DNA of 64,000 bases from Rhizobium sp. ZPR4 (GCF_040215725.1 NZ_CP157968.1:248001-312000); one strand, 5' to 3'; counted from the first letter of the stretch, positions 18,370 through 27,452 are shown. Notes: generated by a model from the sequence alone, not told the origin. Translations and numbers: made by a program.

Positions 18370-19237
18370 CCGAGCGGGCTGATCGGAGCATATCGAGAAG
18401 CGCGGTCATGGCACTGGACCTATAGGCGTCCTTCCGGCGTACGAAGAGCGTATCCACCAGCGACCGCTCCGGCGGGAGATCGTGGATCGCAACCCTGCCC
18501 TCGCGGGCGGCGGCAGCGACGACACCCTTCGGCAGGAGAGTGACGCCGACGCCTGCCGATACGCAGCTTATGATCGTGTCGAGAGAACCGAATTCCAGCG
18601 GCTTCGACGTGACAATGCCCATATCGGCGAGAAGCGCTTCCAGCCGCTGCCGATAGGAGCATCCGATCTGGAAGACGATGGTCTTCAGATCGGCAATCGT
18701 GGCCAAGTTTTCCAGCGCTTGAATGGCCGGCAATGTCACGAGAACCAGCTCCTCTCGAAAGATCACTTCGTCGTCGAGATCGGGATGGCTGACGGGACCT
18801 GCCACGAAGGCACCCTCGACCCGGCATGAAACGACATCTTCGATCAGCCGGCGGGTCGTACCAGTCGTGACGACAAGGCGCACCTGTGGATAGGTTTTGG
18901 CGAATTGGCCGAGGAGCGGTGACAATCGCAACGCCGTAGTCGTTTCCAGGCTGCCGATCGAGAGCGTCCCACCCGGTGAGCCATCATCCTGCGCGGCGGT
19001 GCGTGCATCGGCGAGCAGCTTGGTGATACGACCGACGAACGGCAGAACGCGCTCTCCGGCCGGTGTGGTGGACACACCGCGCGCATGCCGCTGGAACAGG
19101 CTGACACCCAGCTCCTCTTCCAGTGCCCGAATACGCGCTGTTACGTTCGATTGAACCGTATGCAGCTCCTGTGCCGCCCGGTTCATGCTGCCATGCCGCG
19201 ATACCGCTTCGAAAACTCTGAGGTCGGATACGTTCAT
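18353..19237 (-). CDS. LysR-family transcriptional regulator
   Basis: A 294-residue LysR protein: N-terminal helix-turn-helix (LRVFEAVSRHGSMNRAAQEL HTVQSNVTARIRALEEELGV SLFQR) and a periplasmic-binding-like effector domain. GGTGAGGC precedes the ATG. It is divergent from the YbfB/YjiJ-type MFS gene at 19342, which is therefore its likely target together with the NTF2-like gene. The HTH has the CbI/CysB-like VQSNVTARI spelling seen in the CrgA/YbhD-type group. Effector unknown. Confidence 0.92.
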   Translation of the reverse strand: MNVSDLRVFEAVSRHGSMNRAAQELHTVQSNVTARIRALEEELGVSLFQRHARGVSTTPAGERVLPFVGRITKLLADARTAAQDDGSPGGTLSIGSLETTTALRLSPLLGQFAKTYPQVRLVVTTGTTRRLIEDVVSCRVEGAFVAGPVSHPDLDDEVIFREELVLVTLPAIQALENLATIADLKTIVFQIGCSYRQRLEALLADMGIVTSKPLEFGSLDTIISCVSAGVGVTLLPKGVVAAAAREGRVAIHDLPPERSLVDTLFVRRKDAYRSSAMTALLDMLRSARSVSSKP

Positions 19238-19245
19238 GCCTCACC

Positions 19246-19271
19246 TATCTTAAAGAGAGATAACCGCTCTC
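19246..19271. promoter_or_regulatory. Candidate LysR binding region
   Basis: The 104-base divergent gap holds TATCT-N7-AGATA (19246-19262, a LysR-type T-N11-A core) overlapping GAGAG-N7-CTCTC (19255-19271). It lies just upstream of the LysR start and fits an autoregulatory site. Confidence 0.4.
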
Positions 19272-19341
19272 ATAACAAATCAATTTTTATGATATAGCTC
19301 GCGGCGTATTCTCTCAAGCACCGATAGCTGAGAGAATTCCC

Positions 19342-20586
19342 ATGACTGACGCAACGACGCACGAAATCGATCGAAACCATCATGGCGCCCGGATGGCATG
19401 GCGCGCCATCCTGTCGGCATTCTGCGCCTGCCTGATTGGCATCGGCCTTGCCCGCTTCGCCTATACGCCACTTCTGCCTGTTATCGTCGACGCGCATTGG
19501 TTCGAGGCCTCGGCAGCCGCCTATCTCGGCGCCGCCAATCTTTCCGGCTATCTCGTCGGTGCGTTGCTCGGGCGACCGGTGGCCGGGCGCATCTCCACTG
19601 TCCTCACGCTCAGGATCATGATGCTTGCCGCCACCGCAGCATTTTTGGCCTGCGCCTTCCCGATCAGCTTTGCATGGTTCTTCGCATGGCGTTTCGTGGC
19701 CGGCCTTGCCGGTGGCATCCTGATGGTGCTCGCGGCGCCGACCGTCTTGCCGCTGATCGCGCCTTCCCGGCGCGGGCTCGCCAGCGGTGTGATTTTCATG
19801 GGCATCGGCGCCGGCGTTGCGCTATCGGGCACGCTGGTTCCCCTGTTGCTGCAACAGGGCTTGCGCGAAACCTGGCTCAGCCTCGGCGCCCTGTCGCTGC
19901 TCTTGACGATCATTGCCTGGGCCGGATGGCCGCACGATGTCGCCGGCCACACCACCACAAACCATCGTACTACCCATGTCCCGAAACGCTGGACGCTGCG
20001 CACGCTCTACATCGAATACGCGCTGAACGCCGCAGGCTGGGTTCCGCATATGATCTTCCTCGTGGATTTCGTTGCCCGCGGATTGGGACGAGGGCTACAG
20101 GTCGGCGCGGAATATTGGGTATTATTCGGCCTCGGCGCCACAGTCGGCCCAATCCTTGCGGGTCATTTGGCGGACCGCACCGGTTTTGCCGCGGCGCTGC
20201 GGTTCGCCTTTCTTCTCGAGGCTGTCGCAGTCGCCATTCCCGCCCTTGGCCACGGGCAGGTTTGGCTCATCGCCTCGAGCCTGATCGTCGGCGCATTCGT
20301 GACCGGCACGGTTCCTCTGATGCTCGGGCGGATCGCAGAACTACTGCCGCACCACCCGGCCCAACAGAAAGTCGCCTGGAGCCTGGCGACCGTGTCCTTT
20401 GCGCTGTTCCAGGCCGTTGCAGCCTACGGGCTTTCCTTCGTCTTCGCCCGAACCGGTGGAAACTACTACCTGCTCTTCTTCATCGGAGCCGGCGCGATGG
20501 TTCTCGCCCTGGCGATCGATCTCTTCGTTGCGGTGTTCGTCCGCACGCCGCCGCAGCAAGCCCAGGATCATGACGCACAACGATAG
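19342..20586 (+). CDS. MFS transporter, YbfB/YjiJ family
   Basis: A 414-residue MFS carrier of the YbfB/YjiJ type, recognised by GIGLARFAYTPLLPVIVDAH W and the AAYLGAANLSGYLVGALLGR P helix pair. About twelve membrane spans. Divergent from the LysR gene and followed after 11 bases by the NTF2-like gene, so probably a LysR-controlled two-gene unit. Transport substrate is not known for most of this family; small organic acids or drugs are possible. Confidence 0.85.
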   Translation: MTDATTHEIDRNHHGARMAWRAILSAFCACLIGIGLARFAYTPLLPVIVDAHWFEASAAAYLGAANLSGYLVGALLGRPVAGRISTVLTLRIMMLAATAAFLACAFPISFAWFFAWRFVAGLAGGILMVLAAPTVLPLIAPSRRGLASGVIFMGIGAGVALSGTLVPLLLQQGLRETWLSLGALSLLLTIIAWAGWPHDVAGHTTTNHRTTHVPKRWTLRTLYIEYALNAAGWVPHMIFLVDFVARGLGRGLQVGAEYWVLFGLGATVGPILAGHLADRTGFAAALRFAFLLEAVAVAIPALGHGQVWLIASSLIVGAFVTGTVPLMLGRIAELLPHHPAQQKVAWSLATVSFALFQAVAAYGLSFVFARTGGNYYLLFFIGAGAMVLALAIDLFVAVFVRTPPQQAQDHDAQR

Positions 20587-20597
20587 GAGGATCAGAC

Positions 20598-21080
20598 ATG
20601 GCAAACCTTTTGACTGAGATTACCGGCAGCGAAAAAATGACAGGCGATGGTGGCGCCCTCGATACACTCATCGGCTTCTATCGCGCCTTCAACGCCGGCG
20701 ACCTGGATGCACTGGCCGCCAACTGGGCCGATGGCGATAGGCCAAGCATGGACAATCCGATCGGAGGCATCCGGCGCGGATGGCCGTCTATCCGTGATGG
20801 CTATGCGAAGCTGTTTGGTGGAAAGGCGAAAGTCCTGGTCACATTCCACGATTTTACCAGCCAGGGCGGCGATGACTGGCATCTGTTCGTCGGTCGAGAG
20901 AAGGGAAGTTGCGTCACCGCCGACAAGAGTATCGAGCTTCGCATTCGCACGACACGCTGGTTCACCCGGATCGACGGTGTCTGGCGCCAGCTTCACCATC
21001 ACGGCTCCATCGAGGAGCCTGCCCTGCTTGCCGCCTATCAGGAGATCATCTTCGGCGCGCCATTGGAGCGACCGGCGTAG
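20598..21080 (+). CDS. SnoaL/NTF2-like protein
   Basis: A 160-residue protein with the cone-shaped NTF2-like fold, seen from LDTLIGFYRAFNAGDLDALA ANWAD, a central GDDWHLFVG strand and RTTRWFTRIDGVWRQLHHHG near the end. AGGAGG lies 7 bases upstream of the ATG. Members range from ketosteroid isomerases and polyketide cyclases to proteins with no known activity. Probably co-transcribed with the MFS gene before it. No catalytic residue can be assigned with confidence. Confidence 0.7.
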   Translation: MANLLTEITGSEKMTGDGGALDTLIGFYRAFNAGDLDALAANWADGDRPSMDNPIGGIRRGWPSIRDGYAKLFGGKAKVLVTFHDFTSQGGDDWHLFVGREKGSCVTADKSIELRIRTTRWFTRIDGVWRQLHHHGSIEEPALLAAYQEIIFGAPLERPA

Positions 21081-21156
21081 ATGATGTCACGAGATTTTGG
21101 CCCTCCATGCGGTAGCTTGCCCACATGGCGCCAAAGTTTCACGCGAGTTGGGATTC

Positions 21157-22422
21157 ATGAGGCATTTTCTACTGTTGTTCGCCAGCCTGTCCATTATCTG
21201 CCTGGGGTCATTTGCCCCACCGGCATATGCCGAAGGATTCGTTCGTGCCGATCATCAGCGGATCGTCGACGGCAAGGGCAATCCCCTCATCCTGCGCGGT
21301 CTCGGCCTCGGCGGCTGGATGGTGCAGGAGGGCTACATGATGGGCCTTGCCAATCTCAAGGCGCAGCACATCATTCGCGCCCGCATTTCCGAAGTCATCG
21401 GCGAGAAAAGGACCGAGCAATTCTATCGGTCCTGGCGCGAGAATGCGGTAACGAAAGCCGATATCGACGCGATGGCCGAATGGGGTTTCAACAGCGTACG
21501 GCTGCCGATGCACTGGAACCTGTTCATCGAGGACAAGCACGGCAAGAACACCTCCAGGAATATTGTCTGGAACGAAGAGGGCTTTCGCCGGGTCGACGTT
21601 TTGATCCGCTGGCTGAAAGCCAACGACATGTACTTGATTCTCGACCTGCATGCGGCACCCGGCGGTCAGGGTCACGACATCGCCATTTCCGACCGCAATC
21701 CGAACAAGCCGTCGCTTTGGTACAGCGATGAGAACCAGGCGATGATGATCGCGCTGTGGAGCGAGATCGCCCGTCGCTACAGGAACGAGCCGACGATCGC
21801 TGGTTACGATCTCCTCAACGAACCGAATTGGGGTTTTCAGGACAAGAAAGACAAGGGCGGCTGCCGCGAGACCGAAAATCGGCCGCTGCGCGACATCTAT
21901 CAGCGCACCATCCGCGCCATCCGCGCGATCGATACCAACCATATGCTTATTATCGAGGGCAATTGCTGGGGCAACAACTATGCCGGAATATTGCCGGTTG
22001 CCGACCGCAATACGGCGCTCAGCTTTCACAAATACTGGACGCCGACGACGCAGGAATCGATCGAACCCTTTTTGAAGCTACGCGAGCAATATGACATGCC
22101 GCTCTGGAACGGCGAATCCGGCGAGAACAACAATCACTGGTATGCGCGCGCCGTAGAATTGCAGGAAAAGAACGGCATCGGCTGGTCGTGGTGGCCATTG
22201 AAGAAAATGGGCGCTGGCAATCCGCTGGAAATCAAGACCAATGCCAATTATCGCCGCCTGACTGCCTATCTCCGCGGCGAAGGCAGGAAACCTTCCGCCA
22301 AGAGCGCCTTTGCCGGGCTGATCCAGCTTGCAACCGACAGCCGCTATGACAGGAATATCCATCATCAAGCCGTGGTCGACGCTTTGATGGGACCTTCGCG
22401 CAAATCGGGCATGACCGAATAG
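21157..22422 (+). CDS. Secreted glycoside hydrolase family 5 (cellulase-like)
   Basis: A 421-residue protein with a signal peptide (MRHFLLLFASLSIICLGSFA, cut near AYAEG) and a GH5 barrel. The acid/base E222 is in DLLNEPNW and the nucleophile E320 in LWNGESGEN; the early HWNLFIED, LDLHAAPGGQ and HKYW motifs also fit. The start at 21157 begins the signal peptide; the frame extends to 21097 but without a membrane segment. The enzyme should act on beta-1,4 or beta-1,3 glucans outside the cell or in the periplasm, for example cellulose, plant wall or the cell's own exopolysaccharide. Convergent with a GT2 gene. Confidence 0.88.
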   Translation: MRHFLLLFASLSIICLGSFAPPAYAEGFVRADHQRIVDGKGNPLILRGLGLGGWMVQEGYMMGLANLKAQHIIRARISEVIGEKRTEQFYRSWRENAVTKADIDAMAEWGFNSVRLPMHWNLFIEDKHGKNTSRNIVWNEEGFRRVDVLIRWLKANDMYLILDLHAAPGGQGHDIAISDRNPNKPSLWYSDENQAMMIALWSEIARRYRNEPTIAGYDLLNEPNWGFQDKKDKGGCRETENRPLRDIYQRTIRAIRAIDTNHMLIIEGNCWGNNYAGILPVADRNTALSFHKYWTPTTQESIEPFLKLREQYDMPLWNGESGENNNHWYARAVELQEKNGIGWSWWPLKKMGAGNPLEIKTNANYRRLTAYLRGEGRKPSAKSAFAGLIQLATDSRYDRNIHHQAVVDALMGPSRKSGMTE

Positions 22423-22473
22423 GATTCACTGTCATCCGTCGGCGCGAGGCACTCCATGTCTCCCGCAATGCGG

Positions 22474-23538
22474 CTATCCCATTGCATGCCTGATGGTCTT
22501 CGAGAGACGCAGGAGAAACGAGGGCCGGGACGATGCCACAAGCTTCCACGAAAGGATGGTCTTTGCCATATCCCGAGGCAGGACACCGATGGAAAGAAAC
22601 CATCCGGCCAGCATCAGGCGACGCTTTCGCGACGCGTTCATCTTGAAACTGGCAACCGCGCCGGCGGCGGCAAGGGAGAGCCTGGAATCATTCGCGACAG
22701 GATGCTGGTCCCTGTCGATGCAAAGTGACGCCAGACGCTCCTCCAGATGGACGGGATCGTGCAGGCCGGCATCATCAGGCACATCCAATCCGATCTCCGT
22801 CGCTTGATCCGACAAGGCCTCCAATCGACGGAAATCATGCGCTATGCGCCAGCGCGCGCGCTGGCCGAGCCTTTCGGCGAAGACGGAATGATTGGCGCCA
22901 TGGATACGATAGGCACCGAGGCAATCTTCGATTGACGTCACCTCGCCATGGAGCGGTGCAACCGTGGCAAGATATCCATCGGCGCCCTGGCGAAACTCCG
23001 GCTCCGGGACCGGCATGACCTTGTCCAGCACCGAACGCTTGAATGCCAGACCGCTGGTAACCGTCGTCTGATAGCGACCTTTCCGCAGCAATTCCGGAGT
23101 GACGTCGCCGGAATCGAAGGGTAATTCTACGGGTGGAAATACGTCCTTTACATGCATCTGTTCGTCAACGATATGCAGCCTGAATTGCACCTGGGCTGTC
23201 TTCTCTTCCCACGCTTCGACAACCTCTGATACCGCATTCGGATAGAGGTAATCATCCGCATCGAGAAACAGTACGATCTCACCGTGGCTGGATGCAAAGC
23301 CTGTGTTGAATGCGGCAGCATGCCCACCGTTCATCTCGCGCAGACATGTCTTTATTCTAGAACCGTAGGAGGCAATGACCTCTGCTGTCGCGTCAGTCGA
23401 TGCATCATCAACGACAATGACCTCAGCGTCGTCGTAATCCTGCTCCAATGCGCTGTCGATGCTGCGTCTCAGAAAATGCGCGTAGTTGTAGTTCGCAATG
23501 ACGATTGAAACGGGAGTGTGGTCTTGGATGGAGTACAT
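22474..23538 (-). CDS. Glycosyltransferase family 2
   Basis: A 354-residue GT-A fold glycosyltransferase: VSIVIANYNYAHFLRRSIDS AL then VIVVDDASTDATAEVI, the metal-binding DADD (VLFLDADDYLYPNAV), and a probable catalytic region RQGADGYLATVAPLHG. There is no long membrane segment. It uses a nucleotide sugar to build a polysaccharide, lipid-linked or protein-linked glycan; donor and acceptor are unknown. It stands alone, converging with the GH5 gene at 51 bases. Confidence 0.85.
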   Translation of the reverse strand: MYSIQDHTPVSIVIANYNYAHFLRRSIDSALEQDYDDAEVIVVDDASTDATAEVIASYGSRIKTCLREMNGGHAAAFNTGFASSHGEIVLFLDADDYLYPNAVSEVVEAWEEKTAQVQFRLHIVDEQMHVKDVFPPVELPFDSGDVTPELLRKGRYQTTVTSGLAFKRSVLDKVMPVPEPEFRQGADGYLATVAPLHGEVTSIEDCLGAYRIHGANHSVFAERLGQRARWRIAHDFRRLEALSDQATEIGLDVPDDAGLHDPVHLEERLASLCIDRDQHPVANDSRLSLAAAGAVASFKMNASRKRRLMLAGWFLSIGVLPRDMAKTILSWKLVASSRPSFLLRLSKTIRHAMG

Positions 23539-23636
23539 CGCATTGAACCTCGCAGATCTGCTTTGGTCGCGGCGAACCTTCTCATTCAGGTCCTGATGGA
23601 TGATGTCGATGCCGGCTGGGATATATCCTGACGCAT

Positions 23637-23755
23637 AGGTGGTATCACCTGATATGCCATGCAGCCGATGCTTGGATCATGTCGACCCGTCTTGCCTTTC
23701 CGAACCTCACCAGTTTTATGGCTTTTGAATGACCGGCAGGCATGATGTGAATGCC
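23637..23755. other. Gap between SDR and GT2 genes with small dyads
   Basis: Part of the 243-base gap upstream of the GT2 gene and downstream of the SDR gene. It has AGGTG-GTAT-CACCT (23637-23650), a possible site near the GT2 promoter, and a GGCAT / ATGCC stem (23739-23755) shortly after the SDR stop codon that may be a weak terminator. No gene seen. Confidence 0.3.
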
Positions 23756-23781
23756 GGCCACCCTGTTCATTCGACAGATTC

Positions 23782-24576
23782 TTACTTCACTTGATAACGT
23801 CGAGCTGCAGCAGACCGCGACAAGTTGGGCTTCAAGGTCTGCCGCGCATCTTCATAAGCCTTCTGCAGATCGACATCTTCGAGCGAGGGGATCGTCGCCA
23901 ATTCTCCCTGATCAAAGCCAACCAGCGCGGCATCGACCATGTCTTCGGTGGACATGACGATCTCCGATGGCAGATGCTCGACGGAGATACCGGCAACTGC
24001 CCAGAACTCCGTTGCGGTCGCGCCTGGCAGAACGGCCTGTATGCGAATATTCTTGTCCGCCAGCTCATGCTTCAGGGACTGGCTGAAGGCGAGGACGAAG
24101 GCTTTCGTGCCACCATAAACGCCATTCAGCAATTCCGGTGCGATTGCAACGATCGACGCGATATTGATGATGGAGCCGCCGCCACGCTGAACCAGGCCTG
24201 GCACTGCTGCGTAAGTGAGCCGCATGAGCGCAGTGACATTCAGATCAATCATCTGCTGCATCTTGTCGACATCAGCCTCCAGCAAGGGTGCCGCCCCGCC
24301 AAAGCCGGCATTATTGATGAGAAGCGTGATCGCTTCATCCGTTTTCAACACATGCTCCACACGACGCAGCCCGCCCGCGGAGCCGAGGTCTGCGGCGATC
24401 ACTTCGACTTTGCGGCCCGTCTCGGCACGAAGCCGAGATGCGATCACCGAAAGCCGCTCTTCATTGCGTGCCACCAGAATGAGATCGAAGCCCCGATGGG
24501 CGAGCCGATGCGCGTAGACGGCGCCGATGCCCGAAGACGCGCCCGTTACCAATGCCTTGCCCGATGAATTTGTCAT
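23782..24576 (-). CDS. Short-chain dehydrogenase/reductase (SDR)
   Basis: A 264-residue classical SDR: cofactor motif TGASSGIG, the LINNAGFG turn, catalytic Ser in NIASIVAIAPE and the Y-G-G-T-K (YxxxK) pair. An Arg after the second strand (LVARNEERL) favours NADP(H). Two Met starts (24585 and 24576) are possible; the one at 24576 has AAGGA at a better spacing. It is divergent from a GlxA-type AraC gene 195 bases away, a common pairing in which the regulator controls the SDR. Substrate unknown. Confidence 0.9.
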   Translation of the reverse strand: MTNSSGKALVTGASSGIGAVYAHRLAHRGFDLILVARNEERLSVIASRLRAETGRKVEVIAADLGSAGGLRRVEHVLKTDEAITLLINNAGFGGAAPLLEADVDKMQQMIDLNVTALMRLTYAAVPGLVQRGGGSIINIASIVAIAPELLNGVYGGTKAFVLAFSQSLKHELADKNIRIQAVLPGATATEFWAVAGISVEHLPSEIVMSTEDMVDAALVGFDQGELATIPSLEDVDLQKAYEDARQTLKPNLSRSAAARRYQVK

Positions 24577-24771
24577 TGTTTCCATTCCTTGTCCTGCGGT
24601 GTCGTTATCCCGCCTACAATGACAATACGCTCGAATGCCGATGACCCAAATGTCATATTCACCACGTTTTCAGACATTCAAAATGCTGACCAATGGCCGG
24701 AACCGTAGAAAGTTGATGCCGTTTGCGACCGATAAGTGCTATAAACACCTTTTCCAGCCGTGAGTTTTGCC

Positions 24772-25710
24772 ATGCATTCCATTGGATTTCTCGTCTTCCC
24801 CGGCTTTCAGGTCATGGGATTTACCGCGGTGACTGCCTTCGAGGTTGCAAATCTGGCGAGCGGGAGGGAGCTCTATCGTGTGACGCTGCTATCGGAGACA
24901 GGAGGGCACGTACGCTCGTCGGCAGGGTTCAGCGTCGAAACGGAGGCATTTGGCGAGACTGCATTCGATTCTCTTTTCATCGGCGCCGCGACAGAAGTTT
25001 CATCCACGTCTCCCGCGATCCTCGACTATATCCGTCGGGCTGCAAAATCCGCCCGTCGCGTCGCGGCTCCGTGCACCGGCGCCTTTGCTTTGGCTGAAGC
25101 TGGCCTGCTCGATGGCCGCCGCGCAACGACACATTGGGTTTTCGCGCGCGAGCTGCGGGATCGTTTTCCCGCCCTCAAGGTCGATGAAGACAAGATCTTC
25201 ATCATCGACGGGGCCATCTGGACATCGGCGGGCATGACCGCCACCATCGATCTCGCCCTTGCGATGATCGAGAAGGATCACGGCGAGGAACTGGCGCGAA
25301 CCGTAGCCCGAAAGCTCGTCGTCTATCATCGTCGCGCCGGCGGCCAGTCGCAATTTTCGACGCTTCTCGAGCTGGAACCGAAATCCGACCGTGTTCAACG
25401 CGCGCTCGATTTTGCCGGACGAAACCTGCGCAAGATCGTATCGGTCGAGGAGCTGGCGGAAGCGGCAAGCCTCAGTCCACGTCAGTTCAACCGCATCTTT
25501 CGCAGCGAAACCGGCCAGTCCCCCGCCAAGGCGATCGAGAACATGCGGGTGGAGGCGGCACGGCTGATGATCGAAGACGGCCGCCATTCGATGGACGAAA
25601 TCGCCATCGAAGTCGGCTTTGCCGATCGCGAGCGCATGCGCCGCGCTTTCCTGCGCGTGCTCGGCCAACCACCGCAGACGATCCGCCGCAATGTTCGCGC
25701 ATTCGGGTAG
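24772..25710 (+). CDS. GlxA-family AraC regulator with DJ-1/PfpI domain
   Basis: A 312-residue regulator: residues 1-165 form a DJ-1/PfpI-like domain (IGFLVFPGFQVMGFTAVTAF E; the nucleophile-elbow region VAAPCTGAFALAEAGLL keeps a cysteine) and the C-terminus is an AraC double helix-turn-helix (VEELAEAASLSPRQFNRIFR ... MDEIAIEVGFADRERMRRAF). Start set at 24772; a GTG at 24760 is also in frame. It is divergent from the SDR gene and probably regulates it. Such proteins respond to small metabolites; the ligand is unknown. Confidence 0.9.
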   Translation: MHSIGFLVFPGFQVMGFTAVTAFEVANLASGRELYRVTLLSETGGHVRSSAGFSVETEAFGETAFDSLFIGAATEVSSTSPAILDYIRRAAKSARRVAAPCTGAFALAEAGLLDGRRATTHWVFARELRDRFPALKVDEDKIFIIDGAIWTSAGMTATIDLALAMIEKDHGEELARTVARKLVVYHRRAGGQSQFSTLLELEPKSDRVQRALDFAGRNLRKIVSVEELAEAASLSPRQFNRIFRSETGQSPAKAIENMRVEAARLMIEDGRHSMDEIAIEVGFADRERMRRAFLRVLGQPPQTIRRNVRAFG

Positions 25711-25751
25711 ATGCTGAACCATGGGCACTTAGCTGTGCATTCGCTGATCTA

Positions 25752-25769
25752 TGTCACAAGCCCGTAACA
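25752..25769 (+). promoter_or_regulatory. Possible Pho box upstream of the pyrophosphatase gene
   Basis: TGTCACA and CGTAACA form an imperfect direct repeat separated by 4 bases, an 11-base period like the PhoB site (CTGTCAT-N4-CTGTCAT). It lies about 47 bases upstream of the start codon. Confidence 0.35.
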
Positions 25770-25815
25770 ACCCCTGATTAGGGCGATAGCGTTCAACCTT
25801 AACGCGGGGGCGTAT

Positions 25816-26418
25816 ATGAAAAAGCTTATCTCCGTCATTGCAATGACGATCCTGTCCAGCAGCATTGCTTCGGCAGCCGACTACGTGTCCTATATCGACT
25901 ATCCTCAGCCGAAGGACGAGAGCCGGGAATTCTACACCGCTATCGAAATTCCTGCCGGCAGCTTCACCAAATATGAAATCGATGCCAAGACCGGCCACAT
26001 CGTCGTCGACCGCTTCCAGTCCATGCCGGTCGCCTACCCGGCAAACTATGGTTCCATCACCAGCTCGCTCGGCGGCGACGGCGATCCGCTCGACGCCATC
26101 GTCTATACGCGCGAACCGATCGTTCCCGGCGCCATCGTCCGCGTACGCGCAATCGGCGTGCTGAAGATGATCGACGGTGGCGAGGTCGACAACAAGATCG
26201 TTGCCGTACCCACCACGAAGATCGATCCGACCTATGACGGCATCAAGGAGATCTCCGATCTTCCGAAGCTGGAGCAGGACCGGCTGCAGGCATTCTTCCG
26301 TGTCTACAAACAGCTTCCGGACGCCCGAAAAGTCGTCGAAGTCGGTGGCTTCGACAATGCGGAAGCGGCGAAGAACGAAGTCGCCGCTGCCATCAAGGCC
26401 TATAGCGAGAAAAAGTGA
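25816..26418 (+). CDS. ppa: Exported inorganic pyrophosphatase (family I)
   Basis: A 200-residue protein carrying the family I pyrophosphatase signature GDGDPLDAIV (D88, D90, D93) plus FYTAIEIPAGSFTKYEIDAK TG and PANYGSI. Unusually for this enzyme it starts with a signal peptide (MKKLISVIAMTILSSSIASA, cut before or after A21), so it should work in the periplasm, turning PPi into phosphate. The C-terminal half matches the family, including the KVVEVGGFDNAEAAKNEV end. Standing alone, with a possible Pho box upstream and a strong hairpin after it. This is probably a second enzyme, distinct from the cytoplasmic housekeeping Ppa. Confidence 0.88.
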   Translation: MKKLISVIAMTILSSSIASAADYVSYIDYPQPKDESREFYTAIEIPAGSFTKYEIDAKTGHIVVDRFQSMPVAYPANYGSITSSLGGDGDPLDAIVYTREPIVPGAIVRVRAIGVLKMIDGGEVDNKIVAVPTTKIDPTYDGIKEISDLPKLEQDRLQAFFRVYKQLPDARKVVEVGGFDNAEAAKNEVAAAIKAYSEKK

Positions 26419-26427
26419 AATCGACCG

Positions 26428-26453
26428 GAAGGGGCGGCATATGCCGCTCCTTC
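26428..26453 (+). terminator. Hairpin terminator after the pyrophosphatase gene
   Basis: GAAGGGGCGGCAT / ATGCCGCTCCTTC form a 13-bp stem with one G-T wobble, 9 bases after the stop codon. There is no long T-run. Confidence 0.6.
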
Positions 26454-26832
26454 TGCTGCATGGTACGGAATGAACCTTCTTAGAGCCGAGCGTCATTGCG
26501 CCCCCACGATCGGTCAGCTCAAAGAGAGGTTCGCTCAGCGTGTTGCCTGTCGCAGCCTAACACCGTCGCCTCGAAGCACTCGTTACAACGATATGATGCG
26601 TAGTCTGTCGGCCGTATCAATCAACTATCCGCAGGTTTGATCTGATGCGGTACAGAGTTTCGGCCAATCCATCAGCACCAATAACCGCATAGTCATCTCA
26701 TTAGGTTCGTATCTCTCTTCCAGTTCGGTCCAACTCTTGGGACCGGCAATGTCAAGGATACATCCGCCATAATGCTTGTTCGATGGCGCTGCCATACATC
26801 TTCGATGACATGAGCATGTTTCAAGCCAAGAA
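26454..26832. other. Non-coding stretch, nothing recognised
   Basis: About 380 bases between two terminators. A 72-codon minus-strand frame (26625-26843) exists but runs through the terminator of the next gene, and its translation is rich in Cys and Trp with no recognisable pattern. I do not call a gene here. Confidence 0.4.
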
Positions 26833-26855
26833 AAAGCCCGCATGAAGCGGGCTTT
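26833..26855 (-). terminator. Rho-independent terminator of the Lys/Ala-rich tail protein gene
   Basis: Read on the minus strand, AAAGCCCGC, loop TTCAT, GCGGGCTTT followed by TTCTT: a 9-bp stem and T-run just after the stop codon at 26862. Confidence 0.85.
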
Positions 26856-26861
26856 CTGATC

Positions 26862-27452
26862 TTATTCTGCTGCGCCTGCAGCCTTCGTCTTACGCGTGCG
26901 CTTCGGCTTTGCTGCCTCTGCAGCAGCCGGTGCGGGAGCAGCTACGGAAGCAGCCTTTGCCCGAGTAGCCTTCGGTGCTGCCTTGGTAGCAGCAGGCTTG
27001 ACGGCGGCCGACTTTGCCGTTGCGGCGGGCTTGGTAGCCTTCGCTTTGGCCTTCGACGTCGCTGCCTTGCCTCCGGTCTTTGCCGCATTCAGAAGTGCGA
27101 CGCGACGCTGGCGGTTCTGCTCGAGGGCCTGCCGGAAGCCGGCATCATGCTCTGCGTGATAGGCGAGATCATCGAGAAACTCGGCCACGTCCTTGATCGC
27201 GTCGACAACAACATAGCTCAATCCACGACCGGCGTTGACGGAGTCACGACCGACGGTCACGCCAAAGCCACCGGGAACGCGCTGAAACCAAGTGGAGCGC
27301 CACTTCTTGAAACCTGCCGCGTCTCGCTCGTACTCCTCCAGATATGCCTTCTGTTCCGCTACTCGAGCACGAAATGTATCAACAACATTGCGTGCGCCAG
27401 CCTTCGGCTTATCAGCCTTTTTTGAAGTCCATTTCTCAAGAAAGTTTGCCAT
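26862..27452 (-). CDS. Conserved-type protein with histone-H1-like Lys/Ala-rich tail
   Basis: A 196-residue protein I do not recognise by name. Residues 1-115 look globular, with several charged helices (DTFRARVAEQKAYLEEYERD and VDAIKDVAEFLDDLAYHAEH) and a FQRVPGGFGVTVGRDSVNAG segment. Residues 120-196 are almost only Ala, Lys, Thr, Pro (KAATSKAKAKATKPAATAKS and similar), the composition of histone H1-like or PHA-granule-associated tails. That tail could bind DNA or other polyanions. It stands alone with its own strong terminator, which suggests it is well expressed. Confidence 0.7.
   Translation of the reverse strand: MANFLEKWTSKKADKPKAGARNVVDTFRARVAEQKAYLEEYERDAAGFKKWRSTWFQRVPGGFGVTVGRDSVNAGRGLSYVVVDAIKDVAEFLDDLAYHAEHDAGFRQALEQNRQRRVALLNAAKTGGKAATSKAKAKATKPAATAKSAAVKPAATKAAPKATRAKAASVAAPAPAAAEAAKPKRTRKTKAAGAAE

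Noticed and set aside
26625..26843. 72-codon minus-strand frame between the pyrophosphatase and the Lys/Ala-tail gene
   Set aside because: No ribosome binding site, odd composition, overlaps the downstream gene's terminator; no recognisable protein.
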